Positions 26,810 to 36,200 of a stretch of DNA of 64,000 bases are shown here, piece by piece. How positions within the stretch are numbered: the first letter of the stretch is position 1; each line of letters starts with the position of its first letter. The stretch spans positions 372,001-436,000 of the forward strand of contig NZ_AUNI01000009.1 in assembly GCF_000447795.1 (NCBI RefSeq). The letters run 5' to 3'. The notes under the pieces were generated by a model. It had not been told where the DNA came from. It ran no database searches and was given only the letters and a program-made list of their open reading frames with translations. The position numbers and the translations under genes were made by a program. The DNA comes from Bacteriovorax sp. Seq25_V. Its GTDB lineage: Bacteria > Bdellovibrionota > Bacteriovoracia > Bacteriovoracales > Bacteriovoracaceae.

Positions 26810-27694
26810 TTATGAAAAGTATTCAACTAGTTGATCAAAAACAAATCGAATTCGGCGATTGGTTTTAAGTTCCCTATGCGAAACAATCCAAGTCGAAAAA
26901 TTTATCCCCTTAAATGACTTGAGCACTTTTTCAACTGATTTATCTTTATCACCGATACAGTTGGGCATTATGCCAATGCCTAGTCCGTCCTTGACTAGAT
27001 TCCAATGAACGAAATGACTTTCTGTCATAATGGAGAAGTTATCTTTGGTGAGATTTAGTCCATAGGGTTTTAGACCTTCGATATAACCAGATAAATCACC
27101 TACACTGACAAAGTTTGCTTTTGATAAATCCTTTATGGTTTTAAATGGTCCATTGTTTTTTATAAATTCCTTCGTGGCATAGAAATTTCCTTGGGCATCG
27201 GAAACTTTCTTCATGATGAGATCTGGTTGCTTTGGGCGATAGTTTCTGACGGCAATATCAGCTTCTCTTTTTCTAAGATCAGCGGACTCATTTCTAGCAA
27301 CAATCTCGATTTTAATACCCGGGGCCAGGTTTCTTATCTTTTTTACGAACTGAGGAAGTTGGAACGCAGAGATTGCTTCACTCGCTGTAATGGTAACTAG
27401 ACCTTCTAGGTCTTCGGACTGACCCATTGCCGCTAGAGATAATTTGGATGCACCCTCCGCCATCGTTTTAACATGCTCTATTAAATCGAGACCTATTGGA
27501 GTTATTTGGATTCCCTTGCCTGTACGCTCAAATAAAACGACACCAAGTTCATGCTCGAGGGCCTGCACCTGTCTTCCTAGTGTGGATTGAGTTAAATTCA
27601 AGGCCTTCGCAGCAGCAGAGTAGCTGCCTTTTTCTGCGGTTACGAGAAAGGCTTTGGCGCGGTTCCAGTCAAAATTAAGAGTTCTATAGTCCAT
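26810..27694 (-). CDS. LysR-family transcriptional regulator
   Basis: The 294-residue protein has the LysR N-terminal HTH (FLVTAEKGSYSAAAKALNLT; TLGRQVQALEHELGVVLFER) and a periplasmic-binding-like effector domain (YATKEFIKNNGPFKTIKDLS). It is divergent from a methyltransferase gene and is likely to regulate it and the VOC gene. Confidence 0.9.
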   Translation of the reverse strand: MDYRTLNFDWNRAKAFLVTAEKGSYSAAAKALNLTQSTLGRQVQALEHELGVVLFERTGKGIQITPIGLDLIEHVKTMAEGASKLSLAAMGQSEDLEGLVTITASEAISAFQLPQFVKKIRNLAPGIKIEIVARNESADLRKREADIAVRNYRPKQPDLIMKKVSDAQGNFYATKEFIKNNGPFKTIKDLSKANFVSVGDLSGYIEGLKPYGLNLTKDNFSIMTESHFVHWNLVKDGLGIGIMPNCIGDKDKSVEKVLKSFKGINFSTWIVSHRELKTNRRIRFVFDQLVEYFS

Positions 27695-27789
27695 TGTGAT
27701 ACTTGCAAATATGCATAGGTTATGTGCTTATTTTGGCATTTGTTTTTAATTAATGCAACTGTATAGTAGGAGATAACAAGGAGCTGAAC

Positions 27790-28404
27790 ATGAGAACATC
27801 AGCAGAATTTTGGGATAATATATCACACAAGTATGCAAAGAAGGCGGTGCCTTCACAAGATATCTATGAAGAAAAGCTATCGAGGACACAGAAGCTTTTT
27901 AATAAGGATTCGATCGTAATGGAGTTTGGTTGTGGAACGGGGACAACAGCTTTAATCCATAGTCCTTTTGTGAAGGAAATTGTCGCTTATGATTACTCCG
28001 CTGGAATGATCGATATCGCTAATCAGAAAAAAAATGAGAAGCAGTTAAGCAATGTCACTTTTGAGGTTAAGGCAGTAGAGGATATACCGTTTCATACTAA
28101 TACTTATGATGTCATCATGGCCCATAGTGTTTTACATTTAACTAAAAATAACGAGCAAATTCTTAAAAAAGCTTATGACGCTTTAAAGCCTGGAGGCCAT
28201 ATGGTCTCTAGTTCAGGGTGCATCAAGGAGATGAATATTTTTATTCGTGGCCTTATTCCTTTGCTCGCTTCAGTGGGGAAGGCCCCTGAGATTACCACGT
28301 TTACAGCTAATGAGATGATCGAGTTGCATAAACAAACAGGCTTTAAAATTTATGATGCTTGGTCTTATAAAAAAGGTGAGCTATTTTTAATCGCTCAAAA
28401 ATAA
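27790..28404 (+). CDS. Class I SAM methyltransferase
   Basis: The 204-residue protein has the SAM-binding motif VMEFGCGTGTTAL (about 42-54), the acidic loop end IVAYDYSAGM and YDVIMAHSVLHL (motif IV). This is the UbiE/Methyltransf_11 layout. The substrate is unknown. It begins an operon with a VOC protein and is divergent from LysR. Confidence 0.85.
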   Translation: MRTSAEFWDNISHKYAKKAVPSQDIYEEKLSRTQKLFNKDSIVMEFGCGTGTTALIHSPFVKEIVAYDYSAGMIDIANQKKNEKQLSNVTFEVKAVEDIPFHTNTYDVIMAHSVLHLTKNNEQILKKAYDALKPGGHMVSSSGCIKEMNIFIRGLIPLLASVGKAPEITTFTANEMIELHKQTGFKIYDAWSYKKGELFLIAQK

Positions 28405-28415
28405 AAGGACAAAAT

Positions 28416-28772
28416 ATGAAAATGAATTATACCGTTCTTGGTACCAATGATATGGAAGCTGCGATAGTGTTTTACAACTCTTTATTTGAAGGGATGGGGC
28501 CTTTTAAGATTTTTAAAACAGATCGAATGAATTTTTGGCAGTTTGAAAGTTTTGCTTTTGCCGTGGCCGTTCCATTTGATAAGGGGCCTGCAACAAATGG
28601 AAATGGAACGATGATTGGGTTTGATGTTGAGACAGAAGATGAAGTTAAAAGATTATATGCTAAGGCGATAGAGCTCGGTGGGTCTTGTGAAGGGAAGCCA
28701 TCTCGAAAAGGTCCAAGATTCTCCGGATATGTGAGAGATCTCGATAATAATAAGTTATGCTTTTTTAGCTAA
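28416..28772 (+). CDS. VOC/glyoxalase-fold protein
   Basis: The 118-residue protein is of the vicinal oxygen chelate fold: NYTVLGTNDMEAAIVFYNSL at the start, a beta-strand FWQFESFAFAVAVPFD and a final GYVRDLDNNKLCFF. Metal ligands seem degenerate. It lies 11 bases after the methyltransferase. Possible roles are resistance or detoxification. Confidence 0.8.
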   Translation: MKMNYTVLGTNDMEAAIVFYNSLFEGMGPFKIFKTDRMNFWQFESFAFAVAVPFDKGPATNGNGTMIGFDVETEDEVKRLYAKAIELGGSCEGKPSRKGPRFSGYVRDLDNNKLCFFS

Positions 28773-28859
28773 GTACATTTATGTTTCCTAAGCTTTATTT
28801 GTTCTCTTCTAATATGTTATACTTCAATAGAGTTTAGAAATTAGAATAGGTGAAAAGCT

Positions 28860-29351
28860 TTGAAATTAAGAAATCAGATAGAATGGGCAATACATTGTAT
28901 GGAGTTTTTGGCGAGGGCCCCGAAAGGGGTATTCATACCGACAAAAATTCTTGCTAAGTTTCATGGGATTCCTAAGGAGTACTTGTCTAAAGCTTTACAG
29001 CAATTGGCCTCGAGTGGACTGATTGAAGGAACTCTAGGGCCGAGAGGTGGTTACCAATTATCAAAAGCACCATCCGAAATTAGTCTCTTAGAGATTGTTG
29101 AATCGATTGAGGGAAAGAAAAGAACTTTTAACTGCCAAGAAATTCGTTTTAATAATCCTTGTCTTAAAAAGAAGGACAAAGATAGAAGCGTTAAGTGTGC
29201 AATCGCAAGTGCCATGCTCGAGGCCGACGAGGCATGGAGGAGAGTTCTTGAAGACAAGAAACTTTCTGAAATCGTCACCGATATCAATTCGCAAGTTCCT
29301 GCAGAGATCTTTGAAAAGGCAGAAGAGTGGGTAAATGAAGAAATGTCTTAG
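28860..29351 (+). CDS. Rrf2-family regulator with Cys cluster
   Basis: The TTG start after AGGTGA gives 163 residues. The N-terminus is an Rrf2 winged HTH (GIPKEYLSKALQQLASSGLI; GPRGGYQLSKAPSEISLLEI). Three cysteines follow in the FNC…NPCLKK…VKC pattern, as in NsrR/IscR Fe-S sensors. It may respond to NO, redox or iron. Its end overlaps the DoxX gene by 4 bases (convergent). The palindrome at 29782 is a likely target. Confidence 0.85.
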   Translation: MKLRNQIEWAIHCMEFLARAPKGVFIPTKILAKFHGIPKEYLSKALQQLASSGLIEGTLGPRGGYQLSKAPSEISLLEIVESIEGKKRTFNCQEIRFNNPCLKKKDKDRSVKCAIASAMLEADEAWRRVLEDKKLSEIVTDINSQVPAEIFEKAEEWVNEEMS

Positions 29352-29764
29352 CCCTGTGCTTTTTTGATTCTCCAAAAGATATACCAATTTGACGTGGCCA
29401 ATAAAATTGTAAAAATAATAAAGTCATAAGCTTGCTTAAAGCCTAATGAGAAAATCATACTAATAGTGAAGGTCACTAGAAGTAGAAAACTTGCTAAGAA
29501 AGTTTCTTTTAATTTAATATTGAAGACGAAAAAAATCGCCAATACAAGCTCGACAATTGTCGCGACATAGCCCAGAACGTAAGAGAGTTGCTTTGGAAAC
29601 CATGGGGTTATGCTTGCTGTATAATTCAAAAACGTCTCAAAATTTCCCCAGACAACTCCCATATTTCCAGCAGGACCAAGTAGGCTTAATCTGTCTGCAA
29701 TTACCCATAAGTATGTCGTAGCTAGAAAAAATCTACAAACAATAACAAAAATTTTGAAAGACAT
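29348..29764 (-). CDS. DoxX-like membrane protein
   Basis: The 138-residue protein has four TM helices (VIVCRFFLATTYLWVIADRL; YVLGYVATIVELVLAIFFVF; ETFLASFLLLVTFTISMIF; FIIFTILLATSNWYIFW), the DoxX/TQO layout seen in quinone-linked or thiosulfate-linked proteins. It is transcribed toward the Rrf2 gene and away from the palindrome at 29782. Confidence 0.75.
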   Translation of the reverse strand: MSFKIFVIVCRFFLATTYLWVIADRLSLLGPAGNMGVVWGNFETFLNYTASITPWFPKQLSYVLGYVATIVELVLAIFFVFNIKLKETFLASFLLLVTFTISMIFSLGFKQAYDFIIFTILLATSNWYIFWRIKKAQG

Positions 29765-29781
29765 ATTTTCTCCTTGAATTT

Positions 29782-29806
29782 ATTAAGGATATAATATATC
29801 CTTAAT
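29782..29806. promoter_or_regulatory. Perfect 25-bp palindrome, likely Rrf2 operator
   Basis: ATTAAGGATATA and TATATCCTTAAT are perfect 12-bp arms around one A. It lies in the 77-bp divergent gap between the DoxX gene and the next membrane gene, so it can repress both. Size and symmetry fit Rrf2-type dimer binding (NsrR/IscR). Confidence 0.75.
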
Positions 29807-29841
29807 TTAGGATTAGCAATAAGTTTTGTAAAAAGGAAAAT

Positions 29842-30267
29842 ATGAGTCAGGACAAGAAGTGGAAGATTTTTTTCTTTTCTATATTTTTAGGAAATCTCTG
29901 TAGTGGGTTATGGATGTTAATAAGTCCTGTTCATTGGTATGAGAACTTTCCTGGTCGAATCCCAGATTTTGGTCCCTTAAATGAACATTTAGTTCGTGAC
30001 TTAGGATGTATATTTTTACTTCTAAGTATAATTTCATTTAAGTCCATTTACGATAGTTCATGGAGAAGAAATACACTTTTTATACTTCAGGTTTGGTTTA
30101 CTTCGCATGCCATAGTACATCTCTTTGATACTTTCCGAGGTCTCGTTGCCATAGAGCACTTATATATGGATATTCCTTTGTGTCACTTACCACCAGTCTT
30201 AATTGGGTTTATGCAGTTTTATTACTACAAAGAACACAAGTCAGAGTCAAAGGAGTTTGCTTGTTGA
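29842..30267 (+). CDS. Four-TM hypothetical membrane protein
   Basis: The 141-residue protein has four TM helices (FFFSIFLGNLCSGLWMLISP; LGCIFLLLSIISFKSIY; LFILQVWFTSHAIVHLFDTF; CHLPPVLIGFMQFYYY) with several His residues that could bind metal or heme. It is divergent from the DoxX gene across the palindrome. No family named with confidence. Probably part of the same regulon. Confidence 0.65.
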   Translation: MSQDKKWKIFFFSIFLGNLCSGLWMLISPVHWYENFPGRIPDFGPLNEHLVRDLGCIFLLLSIISFKSIYDSSWRRNTLFILQVWFTSHAIVHLFDTFRGLVAIEHLYMDIPLCHLPPVLIGFMQFYYYKEHKSESKEFAC

Positions 30268-30392
30268 AATTTTTCTTCTTCACCTTGGTTGGAATATATC
30301 TAGGGTTGTCTCCTTTTTTAACTTACTACTTTTCTCATGGGCCAGCTTGCCCATGTCATGCTTTGATAAACTTAGACGATGAAATAGACTGA
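30264..30392 (+). CDS. Small TM protein with CPCH motif
   Basis: A TTG at 30264 overlaps the previous stop and is preceded by AGGAG. The 42-residue product has one TM helix (FFFFTLVGIYLGLSPFLTYY) and a metal-binding-like GPACPCHAL tail. Longer calls in this frame from 30180 overlap the previous gene and are not preferred. It may be a subunit or metallochaperone of the neighbour. Confidence 0.45.
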   Translation: MKFFFFTLVGIYLGLSPFLTYYFSHGPACPCHALINLDDEID

Positions 30393-30529
30393 GTAAGGAA
30401 AGTTTGAAAAACCTCCTCTGTAGATTAATTCAATTTTTCCATGACGTCGGTTAAAGGCTAAATTCATAGTTTTATTTATGAATAACTAATTTTTTATGAT
30501 TGACATTGTGCAAAGTGGTTACAGTTTTA

Positions 30530-30898
30530 TTATTTTTCACACCAAATTTTAAAGTTTTGATGCTGATATAGGACCCCTACCTTCCCTACAAAAAATGTAA
30601 GAGGTTTACTTTTAGTATGTATAGAGCAATCCAAAGTTGATTGAAAGCGAATACTATCTGGTCCCCAACAATCAATAGAAGCAATTGAACCCGCAGCCCA
30701 AGGGTCGAAGGTACACTCAAATAAGGATGTTTCCCATATTTTTGTCTTTTTGTTTAGGTACATAAATGATGGTTCAGCCATTGTAGTGTTCTTAGTAAGA
30801 ATAAATTTGTATGGAGCTTTGTCTTCAGCGCAACATTTTAAAGATAAAGTTGAAAGTAGAAGAATAATGGAAATGTTTAACAATATTTTTTGTCTCAT
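30530..30898 (-). CDS. Secreted hypothetical protein
   Basis: The 122-residue protein has a signal peptide (ILLNISIILLLSTLSLKCCA) that may be a lipobox-like LKCC. Beta-strands follow with four Cys (FECTFDPWAAGSIASIDCWG; LDCSIHTKSK; FKIWCEK). No known family. Nine bases after the GIY-YIG gene in the same direction. Confidence 0.55.
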   Translation of the reverse strand: MRQKILLNISIILLLSTLSLKCCAEDKAPYKFILTKNTTMAEPSFMYLNKKTKIWETSLFECTFDPWAAGSIASIDCWGPDSIRFQSTLDCSIHTKSKPLTFFVGKVGVLYQHQNFKIWCEK

Positions 30899-30906
30899 AC
30901 TGACAT

Positions 30907-31773
30907 CTATTTAATTTTTTTATTATTTAATGTTTTTATTCTAAAGTTCTCTTTATGCTTCTTGTTGTTGAAAAAATAAGAAAAAGACTTGATTATCATT
31001 TCTTCAATTTGAACTCTGTATTTTATTAAATCTTTCGGGAGTACATCAAACCTAATTTTGTTCCAGTTCGGAATTTCTGTTCTTTTAGATTTGAAGCGTG
31101 TTTTAAGTTCCTTGGCTTCGCCAATATAGAGCTCTTTGTTTTTTTCATCGACGAGATAATATATAACGTTTCGCTGATGTTCTAAACCTTCAAAGTCGTC
31201 TTTAGTAAACCATTCACTTTTCGAAATTTTTTCATGTCCTTTAAGTTCATCCTCAATTGATGAGATAGATGGTGACTTCGAGAGTATTTTAAATAGCTCT
31301 GGGAAAATTGGTTTTTGAGTAAACTGTGGAGTGAAAAATATAGTGTTTGATTCATTGAAGTATTCAATATCTAGAAATTCCCAAAAGGGAATTTCTTCTT
31401 CAATCTCGTTTGATGGAATTGATTTGAGCTTATTTTTGTTTTTTCTTAAAAGTGCTTCTAAATATCGAAAATAAGTCATTGGGAAAAGATTTTGGAGTAT
31501 TTTTAATACTTCATCATCAAAGCAAATCAGCCATGCAGGATTATTTCTCATTTTTGAAGATTTTCTAATGTAGCCCTTGAACTCAGTTTTAATATTTTTA
31601 AACTTAATATTAACAATCGAGGTCTTAGTTTTTCCTGGATCTTTGAATCTACTTTTTAAAACCCATATGTTGACATAGGCATTAGGAATAGTTGTTGTTC
31701 TATGCTCAAATATTGAAGCGTCAACCTTCTTTCTCCACACTGGTACTTTTATATCGGATCTTTCTGTTGTCAT
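30907..31773 (-). CDS. GIY-YIG nuclease-domain protein
   Basis: The 288-residue protein has an N-terminal beta-rich domain of unknown type (about 1-190). A C-terminal GIY-YIG domain follows: NVIYYLVDEKNKELYIGEAK, then LKTRFKSK. The Y…YIG pair and the Arg are kept, so nuclease activity is possible. Such single-gene GIY-YIG proteins are common in accessory and defence regions. It may work on modified or foreign DNA, by inference. Confidence 0.75.
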   Translation of the reverse strand: MTTERSDIKVPVWRKKVDASIFEHRTTTIPNAYVNIWVLKSRFKDPGKTKTSIVNIKFKNIKTEFKGYIRKSSKMRNNPAWLICFDDEVLKILQNLFPMTYFRYLEALLRKNKNKLKSIPSNEIEEEIPFWEFLDIEYFNESNTIFFTPQFTQKPIFPELFKILSKSPSISSIEDELKGHEKISKSEWFTKDDFEGLEHQRNVIYYLVDEKNKELYIGEAKELKTRFKSKRTEIPNWNKIRFDVLPKDLIKYRVQIEEMIIKSFSYFFNNKKHKENFRIKTLNNKKIK

Positions 31774-31969
31774 GAAAATCTTATCGGTTTCTATTCTATC
31801 TCCATTAGGGCGATCAAGAGATGGGGGTTCAAAATTATCAATATGAGAAAATCTCGGTTAAGAAAAGTTTATTCAAGCGCGATTAGACTATGATGATATT
31901 ATAATGAATATAATTAGAGCTGATTTGAATAGATGGCCCATACTGAACCATCCTGTATTTCTTGTGATT

Positions 31970-32701
31970 TCAAGCTGACTTCTTTAGATAATAGGAAGGT
32001 TGGTAATTTGTCGTCTTTGATCCTTTTTTAGTATATGTTGGTTTAAGTCCAAGTTCATCGCATATATTGTTGAAAATCTTTTTTGATTTTTTATCAACAA
32101 GAAACCAAAGGCAACCACCTTTAGCCGTTTTGTCTAATGTTTTGATTTTGGTTTTGGAACATTTCGAGATTAATATTTCATACTTGTCTGTAACATCGTC
32201 GGATTTAATTGTTACTTCAGCTGGAGACGACGCGGAAATACTTTGATTATCCATGATTATAAGGCTTTTAATTCTTCTCAATGCAAAAGTTCTATCTTCG
32301 TTTCTGACTGAACAGAAACCTCTGAAGCAAAGCTTATTGGCCATCTTGAATATGCTGTGTGGTTTGATTTCTCTTTGTGAATCTTTCCCTTGAGCATTTG
32401 TATACTCTATTTCAATCGATTGATCTTTATCTATCGCATCTTGAATCATCTTTTTGAATTTTGCCGAATTATTTTTTGCACTTATAGAGCTTTGAAAATA
32501 GTTTTGGCTATTTCTGGAATAATTATCATAAAAATAATCATCATCGTTTTGTTTTATCGGATTTGAGATAGTAGTATTCTTTGTTTTCGAGCTAGCTACT
32601 TCCTGGGGAATTGATGATTTATTTGAAATTGGTTGTTTCGATTTTCCCCCAATAAATAAATAATAAAAAAAGACTATTGAAAAACATACTAAAAACTCCA
32701 T
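31970..32701 (-). CDS. Membrane-anchored WYL-domain protein
   Basis: The start at 32701 (second ATG after GGGGG) gives about 243 residues. One TM helix at the N-terminus (EFLVCFSIVFFYYLFIGG) is followed by a long polar linker, then a WYL domain (QSIEIEYTNAQGKDSQREIK; KLCFRGFCSVRNEDRTFALR) at about 115-180. A C-terminal domain follows. WYL fused to a TM segment without an HTH is uncommon; it may sense a ligand at the membrane. Confidence 0.6.
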   Translation of the reverse strand: MEFLVCFSIVFFYYLFIGGKSKQPISNKSSIPQEVASSKTKNTTISNPIKQNDDDYFYDNYSRNSQNYFQSSISAKNNSAKFKKMIQDAIDKDQSIEIEYTNAQGKDSQREIKPHSIFKMANKLCFRGFCSVRNEDRTFALRRIKSLIIMDNQSISASSPAEVTIKSDDVTDKYEILISKCSKTKIKTLDKTAKGGCLWFLVDKKSKKIFNNICDELGLKPTYTKKGSKTTNYQPSYYLKKSA

Positions 32702-32839
32702 CATTACCCCCTGACGATATATTAAATAAAGCAATATAGATGCCAAGTTAATTGAACGAAAATCTGTTATTTATAGATTGATACTTCAAAAAATGTTCAA
32801 TTTTTAGTCTCTTCTGACCAAAATATAAGCAAAATTTTC

Positions 32840-33070
32840 TTATCTGTGTACCGACAGGTAATGAATGTCAGCTTCGTCGCAGCACTTAAGAAACTTTTTT
32901 GATGTCTCTTTTTTTAGATGTTTTACGTTTTGATTAATTTTTCTTAATCCTGGAGTCGTTTGAAGTAAAGACAACATAAATCTTTTCTCTATTAACCTAT
33001 TTGCTAGGACTCTGTCTCTCTCTTTGCTAATCATTGCTGTTATTCTGTTGCAATCGTATGTTGCTATCAA
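32840..33070 (-). CDS. Doubtful small ORF
   Basis: A 76-residue basic ORF (MIATYDCNRITAMISKERDR) without a recognised domain lies in the AT-rich gap 32702-33248. No ribosome site is convincing. It could be a remnant. Otherwise this gap holds no feature apart from promoters for the flanks. Confidence 0.25.
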   Translation of the reverse strand: MIATYDCNRITAMISKERDRVLANRLIEKRFMLSLLQTTPGLRKINQNVKHLKKETSKKFLKCCDEADIHYLSVHR

Positions 33071-33248
33071 GTTCTAATACAGCTTTATAAATAATGAAAT
33101 TATAAAAATATACGATATCATTGTAATGATATTTTTAGATATATAGCCGAAATATAATAGAATCATTTATTAACTTTAAGTTTATTTATAAAACTCGACT
33201 CTTAATGATTAATATTTCTTGATTAATTAATTTGACTCATAAACCCGA

Positions 33249-36200
33249 ATGGTTATCATGCAAAAAAAAGACGACAAATTTATTCTCTCCGCTGGAGATA
33301 TTAACGGTTTTTTAAACTGTAAAAGACTGACTGAATTAGACACTCTTGTAGCTAATAAAGAACTTATTGCTCCTGAATTTAGTAATCCTCACTTGAAAAT
33401 TATGCAAGAACGTGGCTTTGAGCATGAAAAAAGCTATGTGGATTATTTAATTGAGCAAGGCCTATCGTTTGAAAGTGCGGAAGTCGGGGTCGGGGAAGAT
33501 GGATATCAAAAAACTATTTCTCTGATGAAGAAAGGTGTCGATGTTATTACTCAAGGAGTATTGAGGCTTGATGGATGGTATGGACGTAGTGATGTACTTA
33601 AAAAAGTCCTCATGAAGTCTAAACTTGGTGATTACAGCTATATTGCATTAGATACAAAGCTCTCTAGAGAAACAAAGGCCGGGTCAATTTTACAATTGTG
33701 TTTATATTCAGAAATGTTGGAAGAGATACAAGGTATTTTGCCTGAGGTGATGTTTGTTATCACACCTGAGGATGATGATACGTTTAATGAAGAGTGTTAT
33801 CGTGTTGATGATTATCAAGCCTACTATAGATTAGTTAAAAGTAAGCTTCTGGAGTCCTTGGGAAACATTCAAGCTTACCCTGAACCAGTAGGTCATTGTG
33901 ATGTGTGTAGATGGTGGGAGAGTTGTTCTAAAAGAAGGCGTGATGATGATCACTTGTCCATTGTTGCGAATATTACTAAATCACAGAGAAAAGATCTAGA
34001 AAGTATTGGCATTAATACGATGAAGGCCTTTGCCTCAGCGAATATAGATGATTTCAAGAAGCTTCCTTCTGGTACTAATTTAAGATCTTTAGAGCTTTCA
34101 AAAGAACAAGCGAGAGTTCAAGTTCAAGCAAGAGAAAGTGGCGAATTAGTTTCAGAGTTTATGCCATTTGAGGACGGAAGAGGTCTAAGTCGCTTACCAG
34201 AGCCAAGCGCAGGAGATTTATTCTTTGATATCGAAGGTGACACATTTGTTGGACGTCATGGTATCGAGTATCTGCTGGGATTAACATATTTTGATAATGG
34301 AAGTCAGAAGTATCAAGGCTTTTGGGCGATAAAACCTTCTCTCGAAAAACAAGCTTTCACTGAACTCATGGAATTCATTTTACAACGAAATAGAGAATTT
34401 CCTGATTTTCATATCTATCATTATGCAGCCTATGAACCGGGAGCTATTAAGAGATTAGCTCAAAGATATAGTATATATGAGGAAGAAGTAGACAACTTAT
34501 TGAGGGCAGATAAGTTTGTAGATCTTTATGGAGTTGTTAGGCAAGGTATTAGAGCAAGTGTTGAGAAGTACTCTATAAAGGACTTAGAAGCTTTTACTGG
34601 ATATGAAAGAAAGATCGCTCTTAATGATATGATCATTCATAAAAGAGCATTAGAACATAATTTAGAGCTGAGTCGCTATGATGATATCAATGAGGCGATG
34701 ATAAATGCTGTTCAATTGTACAATCAGGATGATACAGATTCAACTCTTGTATTAAGGAATTGGCTAGAAAAAAAGCGGTCCGAAGCAATAGATGCGGGTA
34801 ATGAAATCTTAAGACCTGAAGCTCCAGAGCTAAATGTAAGTGAGGAGATAAGAGAGAGAGATCAAAGGTTAATTGATATTAAAAATGCTCTAATCGCAGG
34901 CATTGATTTTGATAGCGATTTAAGTAGAGAGGAAGAAGTAAAAGTTTTATTAGGTGATCTTGTCTCATTCTACAGAAGAGAAGAAAAAGTTGCATTATGG
35001 GAGCTGTTTAGACTTCGTGTGATGAACGAAGCAGAACTACTTGAAGATAAGTCAGGCCTTGCAGGTCTTCAATTAAAGGAACGTGTCGCCCCAACAGGGA
35101 GGGCGAGAACATATACTGATGTATATACTTATCCTTATCAAGAAGCAGATTTTAGATCGGGGGATGAAATCTTTGAGTGCGGAGGTGTGAAAGTCGGAAC
35201 GCTTGTAGAATATAATCCTTATGAAAGAACGGTAAGAGTAAAAAAGACTGCTGCTACAAATGATCTTCATCCAACATCGATATTTCGGTTCTCCATTGTC
35301 CGAGCAAATGAATTAGAAGAAAGTAGTATTAAAGTATGCGAAGAAATAATTGAAAATGGAATGACGGATAAAAAATATAAGGCTATTAAAGATATTCTTT
35401 TGAAAAAGAATCCGGATTGTAGTGTGCAAATCCAAGTACCTGAAAATAGTTCAGTGCTTGACCATGCCTATAATATTGTTAGCTCTTTGGACAGTTCGTA
35501 CCTGCCAATTCAAGGACCACCCGGAGCTGGAAAATCATATACAGGAAGTCATCTCATTCAACATTTATTGAAACAAGGAAAGAAGGTCGGAGTAAGTGCG
35601 ATTAGCCATAAGGTTATTAACGGACTCTTAACGTCGACAAAGAAGCTAGTTGGCGATGAATTTCAGATCATTCACAAGGTAAGTGATCAAACTGTGGAAT
35701 ATGATTATCGAGTGACAAAGAAAAACCCAGATTGTGAAGCACTGGCAAATGGAGAAGAACCGGTCCTTATTGGTGGAACAAGTTGGTTATTCGCTAGAGA
35801 TGGTATGGAACAAACATTAGACTATCTATTTATCGATGAAGGTGGACAGTTGAGTTTGGCAAACCTGCTTAGTATCTCTAGATCTGCAAAGAATTTGATA
35901 ATACTTGGAGATTGCCAGCAGCTCGAACAGCCAATTCAAGCGGCCCATCCTGATGGGGCAGATCTTTCGGCCTTAGAATATATTCAAGGGGAGAGTGCAA
36001 CTATACCAGAGGATAAAGGACTGTTTCTTGCAAAAACCTTTCGTCTTCACCCAGGGATTTGCAAATTTAATAGTGAGTTATTTTACGAGAATAGACTTTA
36101 TTCAACAGAAGGGAATGAAGGCCAGAATGTTACAGGACCGATGAATTTAAAGCCATTAATGTATCTAGAAACAGTTCATACTGGAAACTCAAATTATTCA

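Noticed and set aside
30180-30263. Upstream extension of the CPCH mini-protein
   Set aside because: It overlaps the previous gene in another frame; the TTG at 30264 with AGGAG explains the gene better.
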